Assembly: GCA_964019425.1 (NCBI GenBank)
Contig: OZ025794.1
Coordinates: forward strand, 310,001 to 374,000
DNA from: Flectonema sp. DT1601
Lineage: Eukaryota > Euglenozoa > Diplonemea > Diplonemida > Diplonemidae
Reading direction: 5' to 3'
DNA length: 64,000 nucleotides
Below, in pieces: positions 22,576-33,354 of this stretch. The position numbers and the translations under genes are program-made. Below the pieces are notes generated by a model. That model did no database searches. It saw only the letters and a list, made by a program, of their open reading frames with translations, and was not told the DNA's origin. Within the stretch, counting starts at the first letter, position 1, and every line of letters begins with the position of its first letter.

Positions 22576-25010
22576 ATAAATAAATAAATAAATAACGATC
22601 AAGCTGAGCTGATCTTGTTTTTATTAAAATAAGGGGAGCGGGAGGGATGGAAGGAATAAAGGAAAAAAAAAGAAAAGGTCGATCAATTGGATCTGGTCGT
22701 CGAGAAGAAGAAGACAATTATTTTAAAGGTCGATCGGCATAGCCGATCGTTGAGAAAAATAACCAGATATAAATACAATCAGTTTAAATAAAAAAAAAAA
22801 AAAAATAAATAAATAAAAAAAAAAAAAAAGTTTAACGATCAAGCTGAGCTGATCTTGTTTTTATTAAAATAAGGGGAGCGGGAGGGATGGAAGGAATAAA
22901 GGAAAAAAAAAGAAAAGGTCGATCAATTGGATCTGATCGTCGAGAAGAAGAAAACAATTGTTTTTAAAAAAAATGATCGGTATAGCCGATCGTTGAGAAA
23001 AGAACAGATATAAATACAATCGGTTTTGGTGATCGACGAGTGGAGCGATCACTTGACAAGAAGGAAAAAAGAAAGGACCGATTAATTGGGGCTTTGGTTG
23101 TATTCCCAAGGCATGTTTTTTTTTTTTTTTTTTTTATTATTCATTTACATTTACATTTTTTTTTTTTTTTTTTTTTTTAAATTAATAATCACATTTTGTT
23201 CAAAAATATTTCATATTAGAGTAAAAGAAAAAGAAAAAAAGAAATAAGAGAAAAAAAAAAAAACCATTGCTGGCCCCCTCACCACTCATAGAGGATGAGG
23301 AGGCCAGTAAGGCGTCACTCAAATCTATGCCAAGCCTTGGGAACTTGGATTGGGGTTTAGACCATTTACAATTAACAATTAATCTGATTAACGTTATGAT
23401 CTGACGGACATAAACATATCGACAAAATATTACAAACAAAACGAACAATAAATAATAAATAATAAATAAGCTAATAAACTAAATAAACAAAGTGATGTGA
23501 AAGTAAGGAAAAAGAGAATTACAAGGGGGTGGAGTCACCGTGAACGTCATCAGCAGAACATCTCCTTCGATTATAACGATATCTTGATGGAGGGGTCCGT
23601 TTTTTCAGAGTTGAACGCTCAGACTTTCTCGGCGGAGTTTCAATTTCCTCATGTTCTTCTGTGTCTGGCGGACTCAAACCTTCTGCCCATGAAGCTAATT
23701 GGAACTTCAGGGCCGCAATTTGAGACCGTGCCAAGGCGAGTTGAACATTTAAATCGCTCGCCAGTCCCGTTAACATCATGGATTGCTCAAGCTGCTCTGC
23801 GTGAGTTGTACACCGTTGGTGATTCAGCTCCGAGAGGCGAAGTTGGGCATCCAAAAGTTGTTCTGAGAGCTCTGCCGCTTTCTCGTTTGTTTCGAGAGAG
23901 TCATCTACTGCTCGACAGTAGTTCTCGAGTAAGTCAATCCTACCCTCGGACCATTGTCTCGCAATAGGTGTATTCTCTCTAACGGAGATAACGTGACTCT
24001 CTTGTCGTAAAATCTTGGTCGGCGTGCGGTCGAGAGCTTCACTCTGCGGCATTGTCGGAGGAATTGAGGCTAGAGGACAAAGAGGGGTGATATAATTAAG
24101 GGTAGGGATAAGGGGTTTAATAAGAGGAGTAAAAAGACTACTCGTAGTTGTAAAGAGCGAGAGGTAGTTCTTTGCTATCTTCATCATAGCAACAGATTCA
24201 TACAGAACGGGGGTTCGGGGGGAAACTTGTTGACTAAAGTGGGTCATACGGGGACGCGCGGCACGCAAACTCTCGACCTCCTGTTGAGTATAGAAAAGTC
24301 TTATTTTACTTTCTCTTTCCTCATTACATTTGGTCTCCAATTCGTTCGACAGAAGAACAAACCTTTGATGGTAATTAAAGAGCGCCATTTCCGATAGGTC
24401 TGCTCTCTGAGTCAGATTTGCGAGCTCACGTTTCCTGTAATCTTCCACTAAGTCATATTGTCGAACTAGTGCAGAAAGAGAAGTCTTCGATTCATCGCGT
24501 TCTGCTGTTAACCGTTGAATTACTCCTTCCAGAAGTTCATATTCTTTTCTATCTTTTTCAATAATTAAAACAGGAAATCCATTAGTAGCAAATTTGTTTT
24601 TCATACGGGAGAGGTTGGCTTTTATTAGTGGCTCCCCCCCCCTTGGGGGGGTTGGGGGGGGGTTAACTGTTCGAGTTTGTACGTAAAATACAAATGTTTT
24701 GTATCATAAAAAACAGACGATAATTTAACATTAGTTCTGAGATACAGTGACTAAAGGTAATGTTAGTGCAGGTATACACTCTGCGATTGACGTAAATACT
24801 TTACATTATAATAAATGTTTCTAACTTAGCTGCATACACATCTCTTTTTCCGTGTTGTCATTCAGTGCAGTACGCATTGCAGATACAAGTTCGATAAACC
24901 TGTTGTGAATGGTTTATAAAATGCTCAGAATGAAGAAAAATAAAGTGGAAAGACAGGGGGGATGTGACTAAATAAATAAAAAATGGAAAATCCCAGGGCC
25001 TGCATAGCCG
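22576..25010. repeat. Array unit 7, 5' truncated
   Basis: Begins at the first A cassette and continues through the gene to the next tRNA-like sequence. With the preceding segment this makes five A cassettes in a row. It has the extra ACATTT between poly-T tracts and no R insert. Confidence 0.85.
23519..24604 (-). CDS. Coiled-coil protein, array copy 6 (361 aa)
   Basis: Intact; protein identical to the copy at 1,820-2,905, although separated from the first array block by 4.5 kb of R, B and C modules. Confidence 0.7.
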   Translation of the reverse strand: MKNKFATNGFPVLIIEKDRKEYELLEGVIQRLTAERDESKTSLSALVRQYDLVEDYRKRELANLTQRADLSEMALFNYHQRFVLLSNELETKCNEERESKIRLFYTQQEVESLRAARPRMTHFSQQVSPRTPVLYESVAMMKIAKNYLSLFTTTSSLFTPLIKPLIPTLNYITPLCPLASIPPTMPQSEALDRTPTKILRQESHVISVRENTPIARQWSEGRIDLLENYCRAVDDSLETNEKAAELSEQLLDAQLRLSELNHQRCTTHAEQLEQSMMLTGLASDLNVQLALARSQIAALKFQLASWAEGLSPPDTEEHEEIETPPRKSERSTLKKRTPPSRYRYNRRRCSADDVHGDSTPL

Positions 25011-25079
25011 AGTGGATATGGTCACCGACCTTAAGTCTATTCGGTAGCCGTGGCACGGGTTCAATTCCCTGTTACGGCA
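24998..25079 (+). tRNA. tRNA-like sequence (copy 7)
   Basis: Identical to the copy at 3,299-3,380. Confidence 0.5.
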
Positions 25080-28000
25080 TATTTTTTGTGTTTTTCAACC
25101 AGGAAAATTAGTAAGAAGAAAACAGCAAGGAAAAGAGTACAAATTTTGTTAGTAAGTGGTATGGTTTTGAAATTGTGGGTGTATGGTTGCCAATTTGGTA
25201 AAAAAAAAATTCTTCAGAAAAAAATTTTCCTTTATAATATTTTCTGAAAAATTTTATTTTTTCAATTTTTTTTGCTATAGGTTTTTGCTACAGATCTCCT
25301 AAAAAAGATGGGTAGAAAAGTAATAAATGAATAATAAAAAGATTGCGATGAGGATACAAAATTGGACTTAACTTAACGCGAGCGAAGCGAGCGTAAAGTT
25401 AAGTCCAATTTTGTATCCTGGACGGGTACCTAGCTAGACACAGGGAATAAAAACAGACGTGACTTGGTTGTAAAAATAAGGTTTGTTCAGAAAGATTTAA
25501 AAAAAAAAAATTGTGTGCGAGCAACGCGAGCCTGGAAGGGGTATCTCTAGTCTCTTGTGTGTCGGTATCTCGGAAGTGCTGGTATCTCGTATGTGCGTTG
25601 GTATCTCTTGCGTGTTGGTATCTCTTGCACATAATAAAAAAAAATATTGAGTTAACATGATCAGTTTTATTTATCATCAGAGACAGACCGGAACTATTTG
25701 AAAATAAAATGTAGATGGGAAACAGTGAAAATTAAAATGAATGATAAAATTAAATGAGATTTATGACATAACAGACCAGATAGAGAGTAATAAAGGGAAA
25801 AGGAAAACGGAAAGGGTTCATTCACTTAGTTAAAGTTAAGACCGATTAGTCAGTTTAAGGTCTTGACTAGGACCAACAAAAAAAAAAAAAATATAAATAA
25901 ATAAATAAATAACGATCAAGCTGAGCTGATCTTGTTTTTATTAAAATAAGGGGAGCGGGAGGGATGGAAGGAATAAAGGAAAAAAAAAGAAAAGGTCGAT
26001 CAATTGGATCTGGTCGTCGAGAAGAAGAAGACAATTATTTTAAAGGTCGATCGGCATAGCCGATCGTTGAGAAAAATAACCAGATATAAATACAATCAGT
26101 TTAAATAAAAAAAAAAAAAAAATAAATAAATAAAAAAAAAAAAAAAGTTTAACGATCAAGCTGAGCTGATCTTGTTTTTATTAAAATAAGGGGAGCGGGA
26201 GGGATGGAAGGAATAAAGGAAAAAAAAAGAAAAGGTCGATCAATTGGATCTGATCGTCGAGAAGAAGAAAACAATTGTTTTTAAAAAAAATGATCGGTAT
26301 AGCCGATCGTTGAGAAAAGAACAGATATAAATACAATCGGTTTTGGTGATCGACGAGTGGAGCGATCACTTGACAAGAAGGAAAAAAGAAAGGACCGATT
26401 AATTGGGGCTTTGGTTGTATTCCCAAGGCATGTTTTTTTTTTTTTTTTTTTTATTATTCATTTACATTTACATTTTTTTTTTTTTTTTTTTTTTTAAATT
26501 AATAATCACATTTTGTTCAAAAATATTTCATATTAGAGTAAAAGAAAAAGAAAAAAAGAAATAAGAGAAAAAAAAAAAAACCATTGCTGGCCCCCTCACC
26601 ACTCATAGAGGATGAGGAGGCCAGTAAGGCGTCACTCAAATCTATGCCAAGCCTTGGGAACTTGGATTGGGGTTTAGACCATTTACAATTAACAATTAAT
26701 CTGATTAACGTTATGATCTGACGGACATAAACATATCGACAAAATATTACAAACAAAACGAACAATAAATAATAAATAATAAATAAGCTAATAAACTAAA
26801 TAAACAAAGTGATGTGAAAGTAAGGAAAAAGAGAATTACAAGGGGGTGGAGTCACCGTGAACGTCATCAGCAGAACATCTCCTTCGATTATAACGATATC
26901 TTGATGGAGGGGTCCGTTTTTTCAGAGTTGAACGCTCAGACTTTCTCGGCGGAGTTTCAATTTCCTCATGTTCTTCTGTGTCTGGCGGACTCAAACCTTC
27001 TGCCCATGAAGCTAATTGGAACTTCAGGGCCGCAATTTGAGACCGTGCCAAGGCGAGTTGAACATTTAAATCGCTCGCCAGTCCCGTTAACATCATGGAT
27101 TGCTCAAGCTGCTCTGCGTGAGTTGTACACCGTTGGTGATTCAGCTCCGAGAGGCGAAGTTGGGCATCCAAAAGTTGTTCTGAGAGCTCTGCCGCTTTCT
27201 CGTTTGTTTCGAGAGAGTCATCTACTGCTCGACAGTAGTTCTCGAGTAAGTCAATCCTACCCTCGGACCATTGTCTCGCAATAGGTGTATTCTCTCTAAC
27301 GGAGATAACGTGACTCTCTTGTCGTAAAATCTTGGTCGGCGTGCGGTCGAGAGCTTCACTCTGCGGCATTGTCGGAGGAATTGAGGCTAGAGGACAAAGA
27401 GGGGTGATATAATTAAGGGTAGGGATAAGGGGTTTAATAAGAGGAGTAAAAAGACTACTCGTAGTTGTAAAGAGCGAGAGGTAGTTCTTTGCTATCTTCA
27501 TCATAGCAACAGATTCATACAGAACGGGGGTTCGGGGGGAAACTTGTTGACTAAAGTGGGTCATACGGGGACGCGCGGCACGCAAACTCTCGACCTCCTG
27601 TTGAGTATAGAAAAGTCTTATTTTACTTTCTCTTTCCTCATTACATTTGGTCTCCAATTCGTTCGACAGAAGAACAAACCTTTGATGGTAATTAAAGAGC
27701 GCCATTTCCGATAGGTCTGCTCTCTGAGTCAGATTTGCGAGCTCACGTTTCCTGTAATCTTCCACTAAGTCATATTGTCGAACTAGTGCAGAAAGAGAAG
27801 TCTTCGATTCATCGCGTTCTGCTGTTAACCGTTGAATTACTCCTTCCAGAAGTTCATATTCTTTTCTATCTTTTTCAATAATTAAAACAGGAAATCCATT
27901 AGTAGCAAATTTGTTTTTCATACGGGAGAGGTTGGCTTTTATTAGTGGCTCCCCCCCCCTTGGGGGGGTTGGGGGGGGGTTAACTGTTCGAGTTTGTACG

Positions 28001-28327
28001 TAAAATACAAATGTTTTGTATCATAAAAAACAGACGATAATTTAACATTAGTTCTGAGATACAGTGACTAAAGGTAATGTTAGTGCAGGTATACACTCTG
28101 CGATTGACGTAAATACTTTACATTATAATAAATGTTTCTAACTTAGCTGCATACACATCTCTTTTTCCGTGTTGTCATTCAGTGCAGTACGCATTGCAGA
28201 TACAAGTTCGATAAACCTGTTGTGAATGGTTTATAAAATGCTCAGAATGAAGAAAAATAAAGTGGAAAGACAGGGGGGATGTGACTAAATAAATAAAAAA
28301 TGGAAAATCCCAGGGCCTGCATAGCCG
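25011..28327. repeat. Array unit 8
   Basis: Complete unit of 3,317 bases without the R insert, with the extra ACATTT between poly-T tracts. Confidence 0.9.
26836..27921 (-). CDS. Coiled-coil protein, array copy 7 (361 aa)
   Basis: Intact; protein identical to the copy at 1,820-2,905. Confidence 0.7.
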   Translation of the reverse strand: MKNKFATNGFPVLIIEKDRKEYELLEGVIQRLTAERDESKTSLSALVRQYDLVEDYRKRELANLTQRADLSEMALFNYHQRFVLLSNELETKCNEERESKIRLFYTQQEVESLRAARPRMTHFSQQVSPRTPVLYESVAMMKIAKNYLSLFTTTSSLFTPLIKPLIPTLNYITPLCPLASIPPTMPQSEALDRTPTKILRQESHVISVRENTPIARQWSEGRIDLLENYCRAVDDSLETNEKAAELSEQLLDAQLRLSELNHQRCTTHAEQLEQSMMLTGLASDLNVQLALARSQIAALKFQLASWAEGLSPPDTEEHEEIETPPRKSERSTLKKRTPPSRYRYNRRRCSADDVHGDSTPL

Positions 28328-28396
28328 AGTGGATATGGTCACCGACCTTAAGTCTATTCGGTAGCCGTGGCACGGGTTCAATTCCCTGTTACGGCA
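28315..28396 (+). tRNA. tRNA-like sequence (copy 8)
   Basis: Identical to the copy at 3,299-3,380. Confidence 0.5.
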
Positions 28397-29540
28397 TATT
28401 TTTTGTGTTTTTCAACCAGGAAAATTAGTAAGAAGAAAACAGCAAGGAAAAGAGTACAAATTTTGTTAGTAAGTGGTATGGTTTTGAAATTGTGGGTGTA
28501 TGGTTGCCAATTTGGTAAAAAAAAAATTCTTCAGAAAAAAATTTTCCTTTATAATATTTTCTGAAAAATTTTATTTTTTCAATTTTTTTTGCTATAGGTT
28601 TTTGCTACAGATCTCCTAAAAAAGATGGGTAGAAAAGTAATAAATGAATAATAAAAAGATTGCGATGAGGATACAAAATTGGACTTAACTTAACGCGAGC
28701 GAAGCGAGCGTAAAGTTAAGTCCAATTTTGTATCCTGGACGGGTACCTAGCTAGACACAGGGAATAAAAACAGACGTGACTTGGTTGTAAAAATAAGGTT
28801 TGTTCAGAAAGATTTAAAAAAAAAAAATTGTGTGCGAGCAACGCGAGCCTGGAAGGGGTATCTCTAGTCTCTTGTGTGTCGGTATCTCGGAAGTGCTGGT
28901 ATCTCGTATGTGCGTTGGTATCTCTTGCGTGTTGGTATCTCTTGCACATAATAAAAAAAAATATTGAGTTAACATGATCAGTTTTATTTATCATCAGAGA
29001 CAGACCGGAACTATTTGAAAATAAAATGTAGATGGGAAACAGTGAAAATTAAAATGAATGATAAAATTAAATGAGATTTATGACATAACAGACCAGATAG
29101 AGAGTAATAAAGGGAAAAGGAAAACGGAAAGGGTTCATTCACTTAGTTAAAGTTAAGACCGATTAGTCAGTTTAAGGTCTTGACTAGGACCAACAAAAAA
29201 AAAAAAAAATATAAATAAATAAATAAATAACGATCAAGCTGAGCTGATCTTGTTTTTATTAAAATAAGGGGAGCGGGAGGGATGGAAGGAATAAAGGAAA
29301 AAAAAAGAAAAGGTCGATCAATTGGATCTGATCGTCGAGAAGAAGAAAACAATTATTTTTAAAAAAAATGATCGGTATAGCCGATCGTTGAGAAAAGAAC
29401 AGATATAAATACAATCGGTTTTGGTGATCGACGAGTGGAGCGATCACTTGACAAGAAGGAAAAAAGAAAGGACCGATTAATTGGGGCTTTGGTTGTATTC
29501 CCAAGGCATGTTTTTTTTTTTTTTTTTTTTATTATTCATT

Positions 29541-29575
<35 letters not shown>

Positions 29576-29603
29576 TAATCACTTTTTTCCGTGTTGTCAT
29601 TCT
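28328..29603. repeat. Array unit 9, truncated, with one fused A cassette
   Basis: The unit runs to the second poly-T tract (about 29,582) and contains a single A cassette instead of two, as if the two recombined. It is then joined to about 20 bases ending CCGTGTTGTCATTC, which in intact units lie near the unit's far end, just before GTGCAGTACG. Confidence 0.8.
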
Positions 29604-29606
29604 GAA

Positions 29607-30440
29607 ATGTTTTATTTCAACTTACAACAAAGGTTCATTCTATTAAACAATGAATTAGAATCTAAGTGTAGGGATGAAACTGGAACAAAAATTCAACTCT
29701 ATTTGTCTCAACAAGAGGTCGCAACATTGCGTGCTGGCCCTCAACTGTCCCATTTTTCCCAACAATTTTCCCCAACACCCCCTTTTTTATTCGAATCAAC
29801 GTCCACGGTAAAGAATTATCGACTCCCTCTCATCGCAACAACCTATTACTCCTGGACTCCCAAACCCCGTCTTTCCTTTTTTTTTAAACCTCATTCTCCA
29901 TTGATCACGTTCCCTTCTGAACAGTCTCAAAGTAGACTACTGGTATCGTCTTCTGCTCAAACGGAACAAGAAAAAGACAGTGCGGCGACCTCATCGACGG
30001 AAGATTCACCTATTGCGAGGCAATGGTCCGAAGGTAGACTCGATTTACTGGACAACTACTGTCAAGCGGTAAGTGACTCTCTCCAGACAAATGAGAAAGT
30101 GGCGCTGCTCTCGGAAAAACTAGTGGAAGAGCAACGTCGATGCTCCGAGTTGAGCTATCAACAGAAGACTATCCATAAAGAACAACTGGATCATTCCATG
30201 TTGTTGATGGAGATGGCCAGTGAGCTCTCTGAGCAACTCTATTTGGCAAAAGACCAAAACAGAGCTCTCAAATTTCAGTTACAAACATGGGCAAATGGTT
30301 TTAACCCACCCGAAAAGGAAGCGCAAGAAGAAAATGAGACCCCAAAGCGTCCGAGGGAGCGCCTATCACAAAAAAAGCGAACTCCACCCTCAACGAATCC
30401 TCATGATCGCAGAAGAATCTTTTTAGATGACGATTGCTAA
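29607..30440 (+). CDS. Diverged coiled-coil paralogue (277 aa), plus strand
   Basis: Aligns with the 361-aa array protein from its residue ~75 onward: FNLQQRFILLNNELESKC against FNYHQRFVLLSNELETKC, then SPIARQWSEGRLDLLDNYC and a second coiled coil ending near 240. The basic tail ends RRRIFLDDDC and differs from the array form. The N-terminal ~75 residues are missing, since the alignment starts at the junction with array sequence. The frame is otherwise open, which suggests selection until recently or use of a new start. It sits at the left edge of the inverted composite, in the same place relative to A cassettes as the array genes. Confidence 0.55.
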   Translation: MFYFNLQQRFILLNNELESKCRDETGTKIQLYLSQQEVATLRAGPQLSHFSQQFSPTPPFLFESTSTVKNYRLPLIATTYYSWTPKPRLSFFFKPHSPLITFPSEQSQSRLLVSSSAQTEQEKDSAATSSTEDSPIARQWSEGRLDLLDNYCQAVSDSLQTNEKVALLSEKLVEEQRRCSELSYQQKTIHKEQLDHSMLLMEMASELSEQLYLAKDQNRALKFQLQTWANGFNPPEKEAQEENETPKRPRERLSQKKRTPPSTNPHDRRRIFLDDDC

Positions 30441-30565
30441 GTTCTAGTTTCTATTAGTATTAAATTATTTGTATTATTTTGTCGATATGTTTATGTCTGT
30501 CCGATCATAACGTCAATCAGATTAATTGTTAATTGTAATTGGTTTGAGCGCTTATCAAAAAAAAA
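30441..30565 (+). other. 3' flank of the 277-aa gene (first copy)
   Basis: Holds TCTAGTTTCTATTAG and the tract GTCGATATGTTTATG through to AATTGTTAATTG, conserved in inverted form downstream of the array genes. The flank then meets GAGCGCTTATC and an A run. Conservation across paralogues marks this as transcribed 3' sequence. Confidence 0.5.
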
Positions 30566-30635
30566 AAAAAAGCGAACTCCAACCTCAACGAACTTTCATG
30601 ATCGCAGAAGAATCTTTTTAGATGACGATTGCTAA
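30566..30635 (+). pseudogene. Duplicated last 22 codons of the 277-aa paralogue
   Basis: Repeats the end of the preceding gene (KKRTPTSTNFHDRRR then IFLDDDC and stop) with several base changes, followed by its own copy of the 3' flank to about 30,760. An inverted copy of exactly this duplicated tail is at 51,751-51,820, so that composite derives from a duplicated ancestor. Confidence 0.65.
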
Positions 30636-30759
30636 GTTCTAGTTTCTATTAGTATTTATTTATTTGTATTATTTTGTCGATATGTTTATGTCCGTCAGAT
30701 CATAACGTTAATCAGATTAATTGTCAACTGTTAATTGTAAATGGTCTAAACCCCAATCC

Positions 30760-30922
30760 AAGTTCCCAAGGCTTGGCATAGATTTGAGTGACGCCTTACT
30801 GGCCTCCTCATCCTCTATGAGTGGTGAGGGGGCCAGCAATGGTTTTTTTTTTTTTTTCTCTTATTTCTTTTTTTCTTTTTCTTTTACTCTAATATGAAAT
30901 ATTTTTGAACAAAATGTGATTA

Positions 30923-30957
<35 letters not shown>

Positions 30958-31795
30958 AATGAATAATAAAAAAAAAAAAAAAAAAAACATGCCTTGGGAA
31001 TACAACCAAAGCCCCAATTAATCGGTCCTTTCTTTTTTCCTTCTTGTTAAGTGATCGCTCCACTCGTCGATCACCAAAACCGATTGTATTTATATCTGTT
31101 CTTTTCTCAACGATCGGCTATACCGATCATTTTTTTTAAAAATATTTGTTTCTTCTTCTCGACGATCAGATCCAATTGATCGACCTTTTCTTTTTTTTTC
31201 CTTTATTCCTTCCATCCCTCCCGCTCCCCTTATTTTAATAAAAACAAGATCAGCTCAGCTTGATCGTTAAACTTTTTTTTTTTTTTTATTTATTTATTTT
31301 TTTTTTTTTTTTATTTAAACTGATTGTATTTATATCTGGTTATTTTTCTCAACGATCGGCTATGCCGATCGACCTTTAAAATAATTGTCTTCTTCTTCTC
31401 GACGACCAGATCCAATTGATCGACCTTTTCTTTTTTTTTCCTTTATTCCTTCCATCCCTCCCGCTCCCCTTATTTTAATAAAAACAAGATCAGCTCAGCT
31501 TGATCGTTATTTATTTATTTATTTATATTTTTTTTTTTTTTTGTTGGTCCTAGTCAAGACCTTAAACTGACTAATCGGTCTTAACTTTAACTAAGTGAAT
31601 GAACCCTTCCCGTTTTCCTTTTCCCTTTATTACTCTCTATCTGGTCTGTTATGTCATAAATCTCATTTAATTTTATCATTCATTTTAATTTTCACTGTTT
31701 CCCATCTACATTTTATTTTCAAATAGTTCCGGTCTGTCTCTGATGATAAATAAAACTGATCATGTTAACTCAATATTTTTTTTTATTATGTGCAA
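30760..31795 (-). repeat. Inverted module A (CTGGCC hairpin, poly-A/T, two A cassettes)
   Basis: This is the reverse complement of the array region between gene and conserved block, with the CTGGCC stem-loop near 30,820, cassettes ending near 31,265 and 31,510, and the conserved block at 31,600-31,740. A few substitutions separate it from the array (for example GTTAAGTGATCGC near 31,045). Confidence 0.85.
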
Positions 31796-31988
31796 GAGAT
31801 ACCAACACGCAAGAGATACCAACGCACATACGAGATACCAGCACTTCCGAGATACCGACACACAAGAGATACCAAGACACTTAAGATACCAGCAAGGACA
31901 GTGAGAGGTAGAATGAACTCTCCTCCTTGTGTCCGATCCTGATTATTTTTTGTTGAATTGGTAGTGTTACCTCATTTTGCTACTCTCG
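31796..31988 (-). repeat. Inverted GGTATCTC iterons and start of inverted module C
   Basis: GAGATACC appears four times, with a last variant AAGATACC, at 31,796-31,890. A spacer matching 50,190-50,276 in reverse follows. The spacer is cut at CTACTCTCG by an R insertion and resumes at 33,155. Confidence 0.75.
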
Positions 31989-32183
31989 GAATTTCGATAA
32001 AGTGGGAAGTAACGGACTGGGAGCTTTTGGCTCCTGCCCTATTCCCGATGTAAACTTTCTTTTTATTTTTATTTTTTTTTAACAGGCCCAAAGGGCGACA
32101 ATGATGGTTGCTGACCAAGGAATAATATTCAAATGAATTTTCGTTTCAAAGAAACGAACAGAATTAAGAGAGAGGCAGAGAAA

Positions 32184-32216
<33 letters not shown>

Positions 32217-33154
32217 GAAAAAAAAAAAAAAAAATGAAGAGGAAATAATCAAACATGAAAAAAAAAAAAAAAAAAAAAAATATATATCAGTCATTCCTTT
32301 TTTTTGCGAACAAATTCTGGACACTGAAAAAAATTTTCAAAAAAAAATTGTAAAAATTTCGATCGAAGCGGCATTTTAATGCGCTGCATCGTTGGGTTCA
32401 TTTCCGTCCGAAATCGGGAGGTTGGCATTACATACTTGTCTCCCGAATTGAGAAAAGAGATTTTGTGGTTTACTAAATCAGCTCAGCCGTGGACAAGTAC
32501 CAAAACTAAAAATTAATCGAAGGGTCTAATTTTACACTGCTGACCCAGCGGGATTCAGAGAAAAAATAATCGAGCAAAAATATATTAAAGAGTACTCAGC
32601 ATGTGCCGGTGAGGCAGATTGTTACTACCCGTCTTTTTGGACCTACTTTGATACTTAATGAAAACACTTTCTTTATATAGATGCAACATTTTCCTTACAT
32701 AATTGCTACTAGGGTTGATTAGTTAGCAAAAAGGTGCATATCTCCTGGGTTCGGGAGAAGGAAAAAAAAATAGTTAAAAAAAAAAATTAGGGGTGTTTTT
32801 TACTCAGATTTTCTCGATCTTTCCATTCCAGGTCTGGGATTAATATTTATCATTGAGTAGTACCAAGGAAATCTTGCAAAGAGACGTTTATCTCTTTTTA
32901 GCAGCACTTACCATGTTTAAAAGTATATCCCTATGCCTAATTTTACAGATCGCATCCTCCCCGATTCCAAAAAATAAAAAATCGAGCAAAAGTAACATAT
33001 CGTGTAACCTTGCTCAGGCGGTGAGAAAATGGTGTTTTTTGTTCGCAAAAAAAAGGAATGACTGATATATATATATAAATAAAAAACGTTGTATGAAAAA
33101 GGAAAAAAAAGAAAAAAACAAAAAAAAAAAAAGACCAGAAAAGGAAAGAGAAAA
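31989..33154 (+). mobile_element. R segment inserted in module C, carrying a 779-bp MITE
   Basis: R starts GAATTTCGATAAAGTGGG and ends GGAAAGAGAAAA. Both flanks belong to one continuous inverted C module (compare 50,150-50,200), so R is itself mobile. R orientation is opposite to the surrounding composite. The AT-rich site inside it holds the MITE at 32,287-33,065. Confidence 0.75.
32287..33065. mobile_element. MITE 1 derived from the 731-aa transposase element
   Basis: Ends are TCAGTCATTCC and GGAATGACTGA, flanked by TA in a TATATA stretch. Its left ~370 bp match the right end of the full element at 39,353-42,345, and its right ~400 bp match the full element's left end in reverse. It keeps the transposase start region and lacks the rest of the gene. 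A 70-residue frame inside is only the terminal sequence. Confidence 0.85.
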
Positions 33155-33354
33155 TCTGTGTTGTGTTAACTCATGTAAGTGATCTTAACCCCTTAAATAA
33201 AAAAAAAATTTCAAAAAAAAAGAAATTAAAAAAGAAGAATTTTCAAATGAAGTTATATCAACCCCTGCCACCCATTATGATCAATTCCGCTTGTTTTTTT
33301 TTTTTTTTTTTTTTTTTTTTTCTTCTTTCTTTTCTTCAAATATAGAAAAAAAAT
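33155..33354 (-). repeat. Rest of inverted module C
   Basis: Continues the interrupted spacer from GTGTTGTGTTAACTC to TGATCAATTCCGCTTG and a long T run. It matches 21,116-21,240 and 50,030-50,180 in reverse. Confidence 0.7.

Noticed and set aside
32853-33065. 70-residue frame at the right end of each MITE
   Set aside because: It is terminal noncoding sequence of the full element read in reverse.
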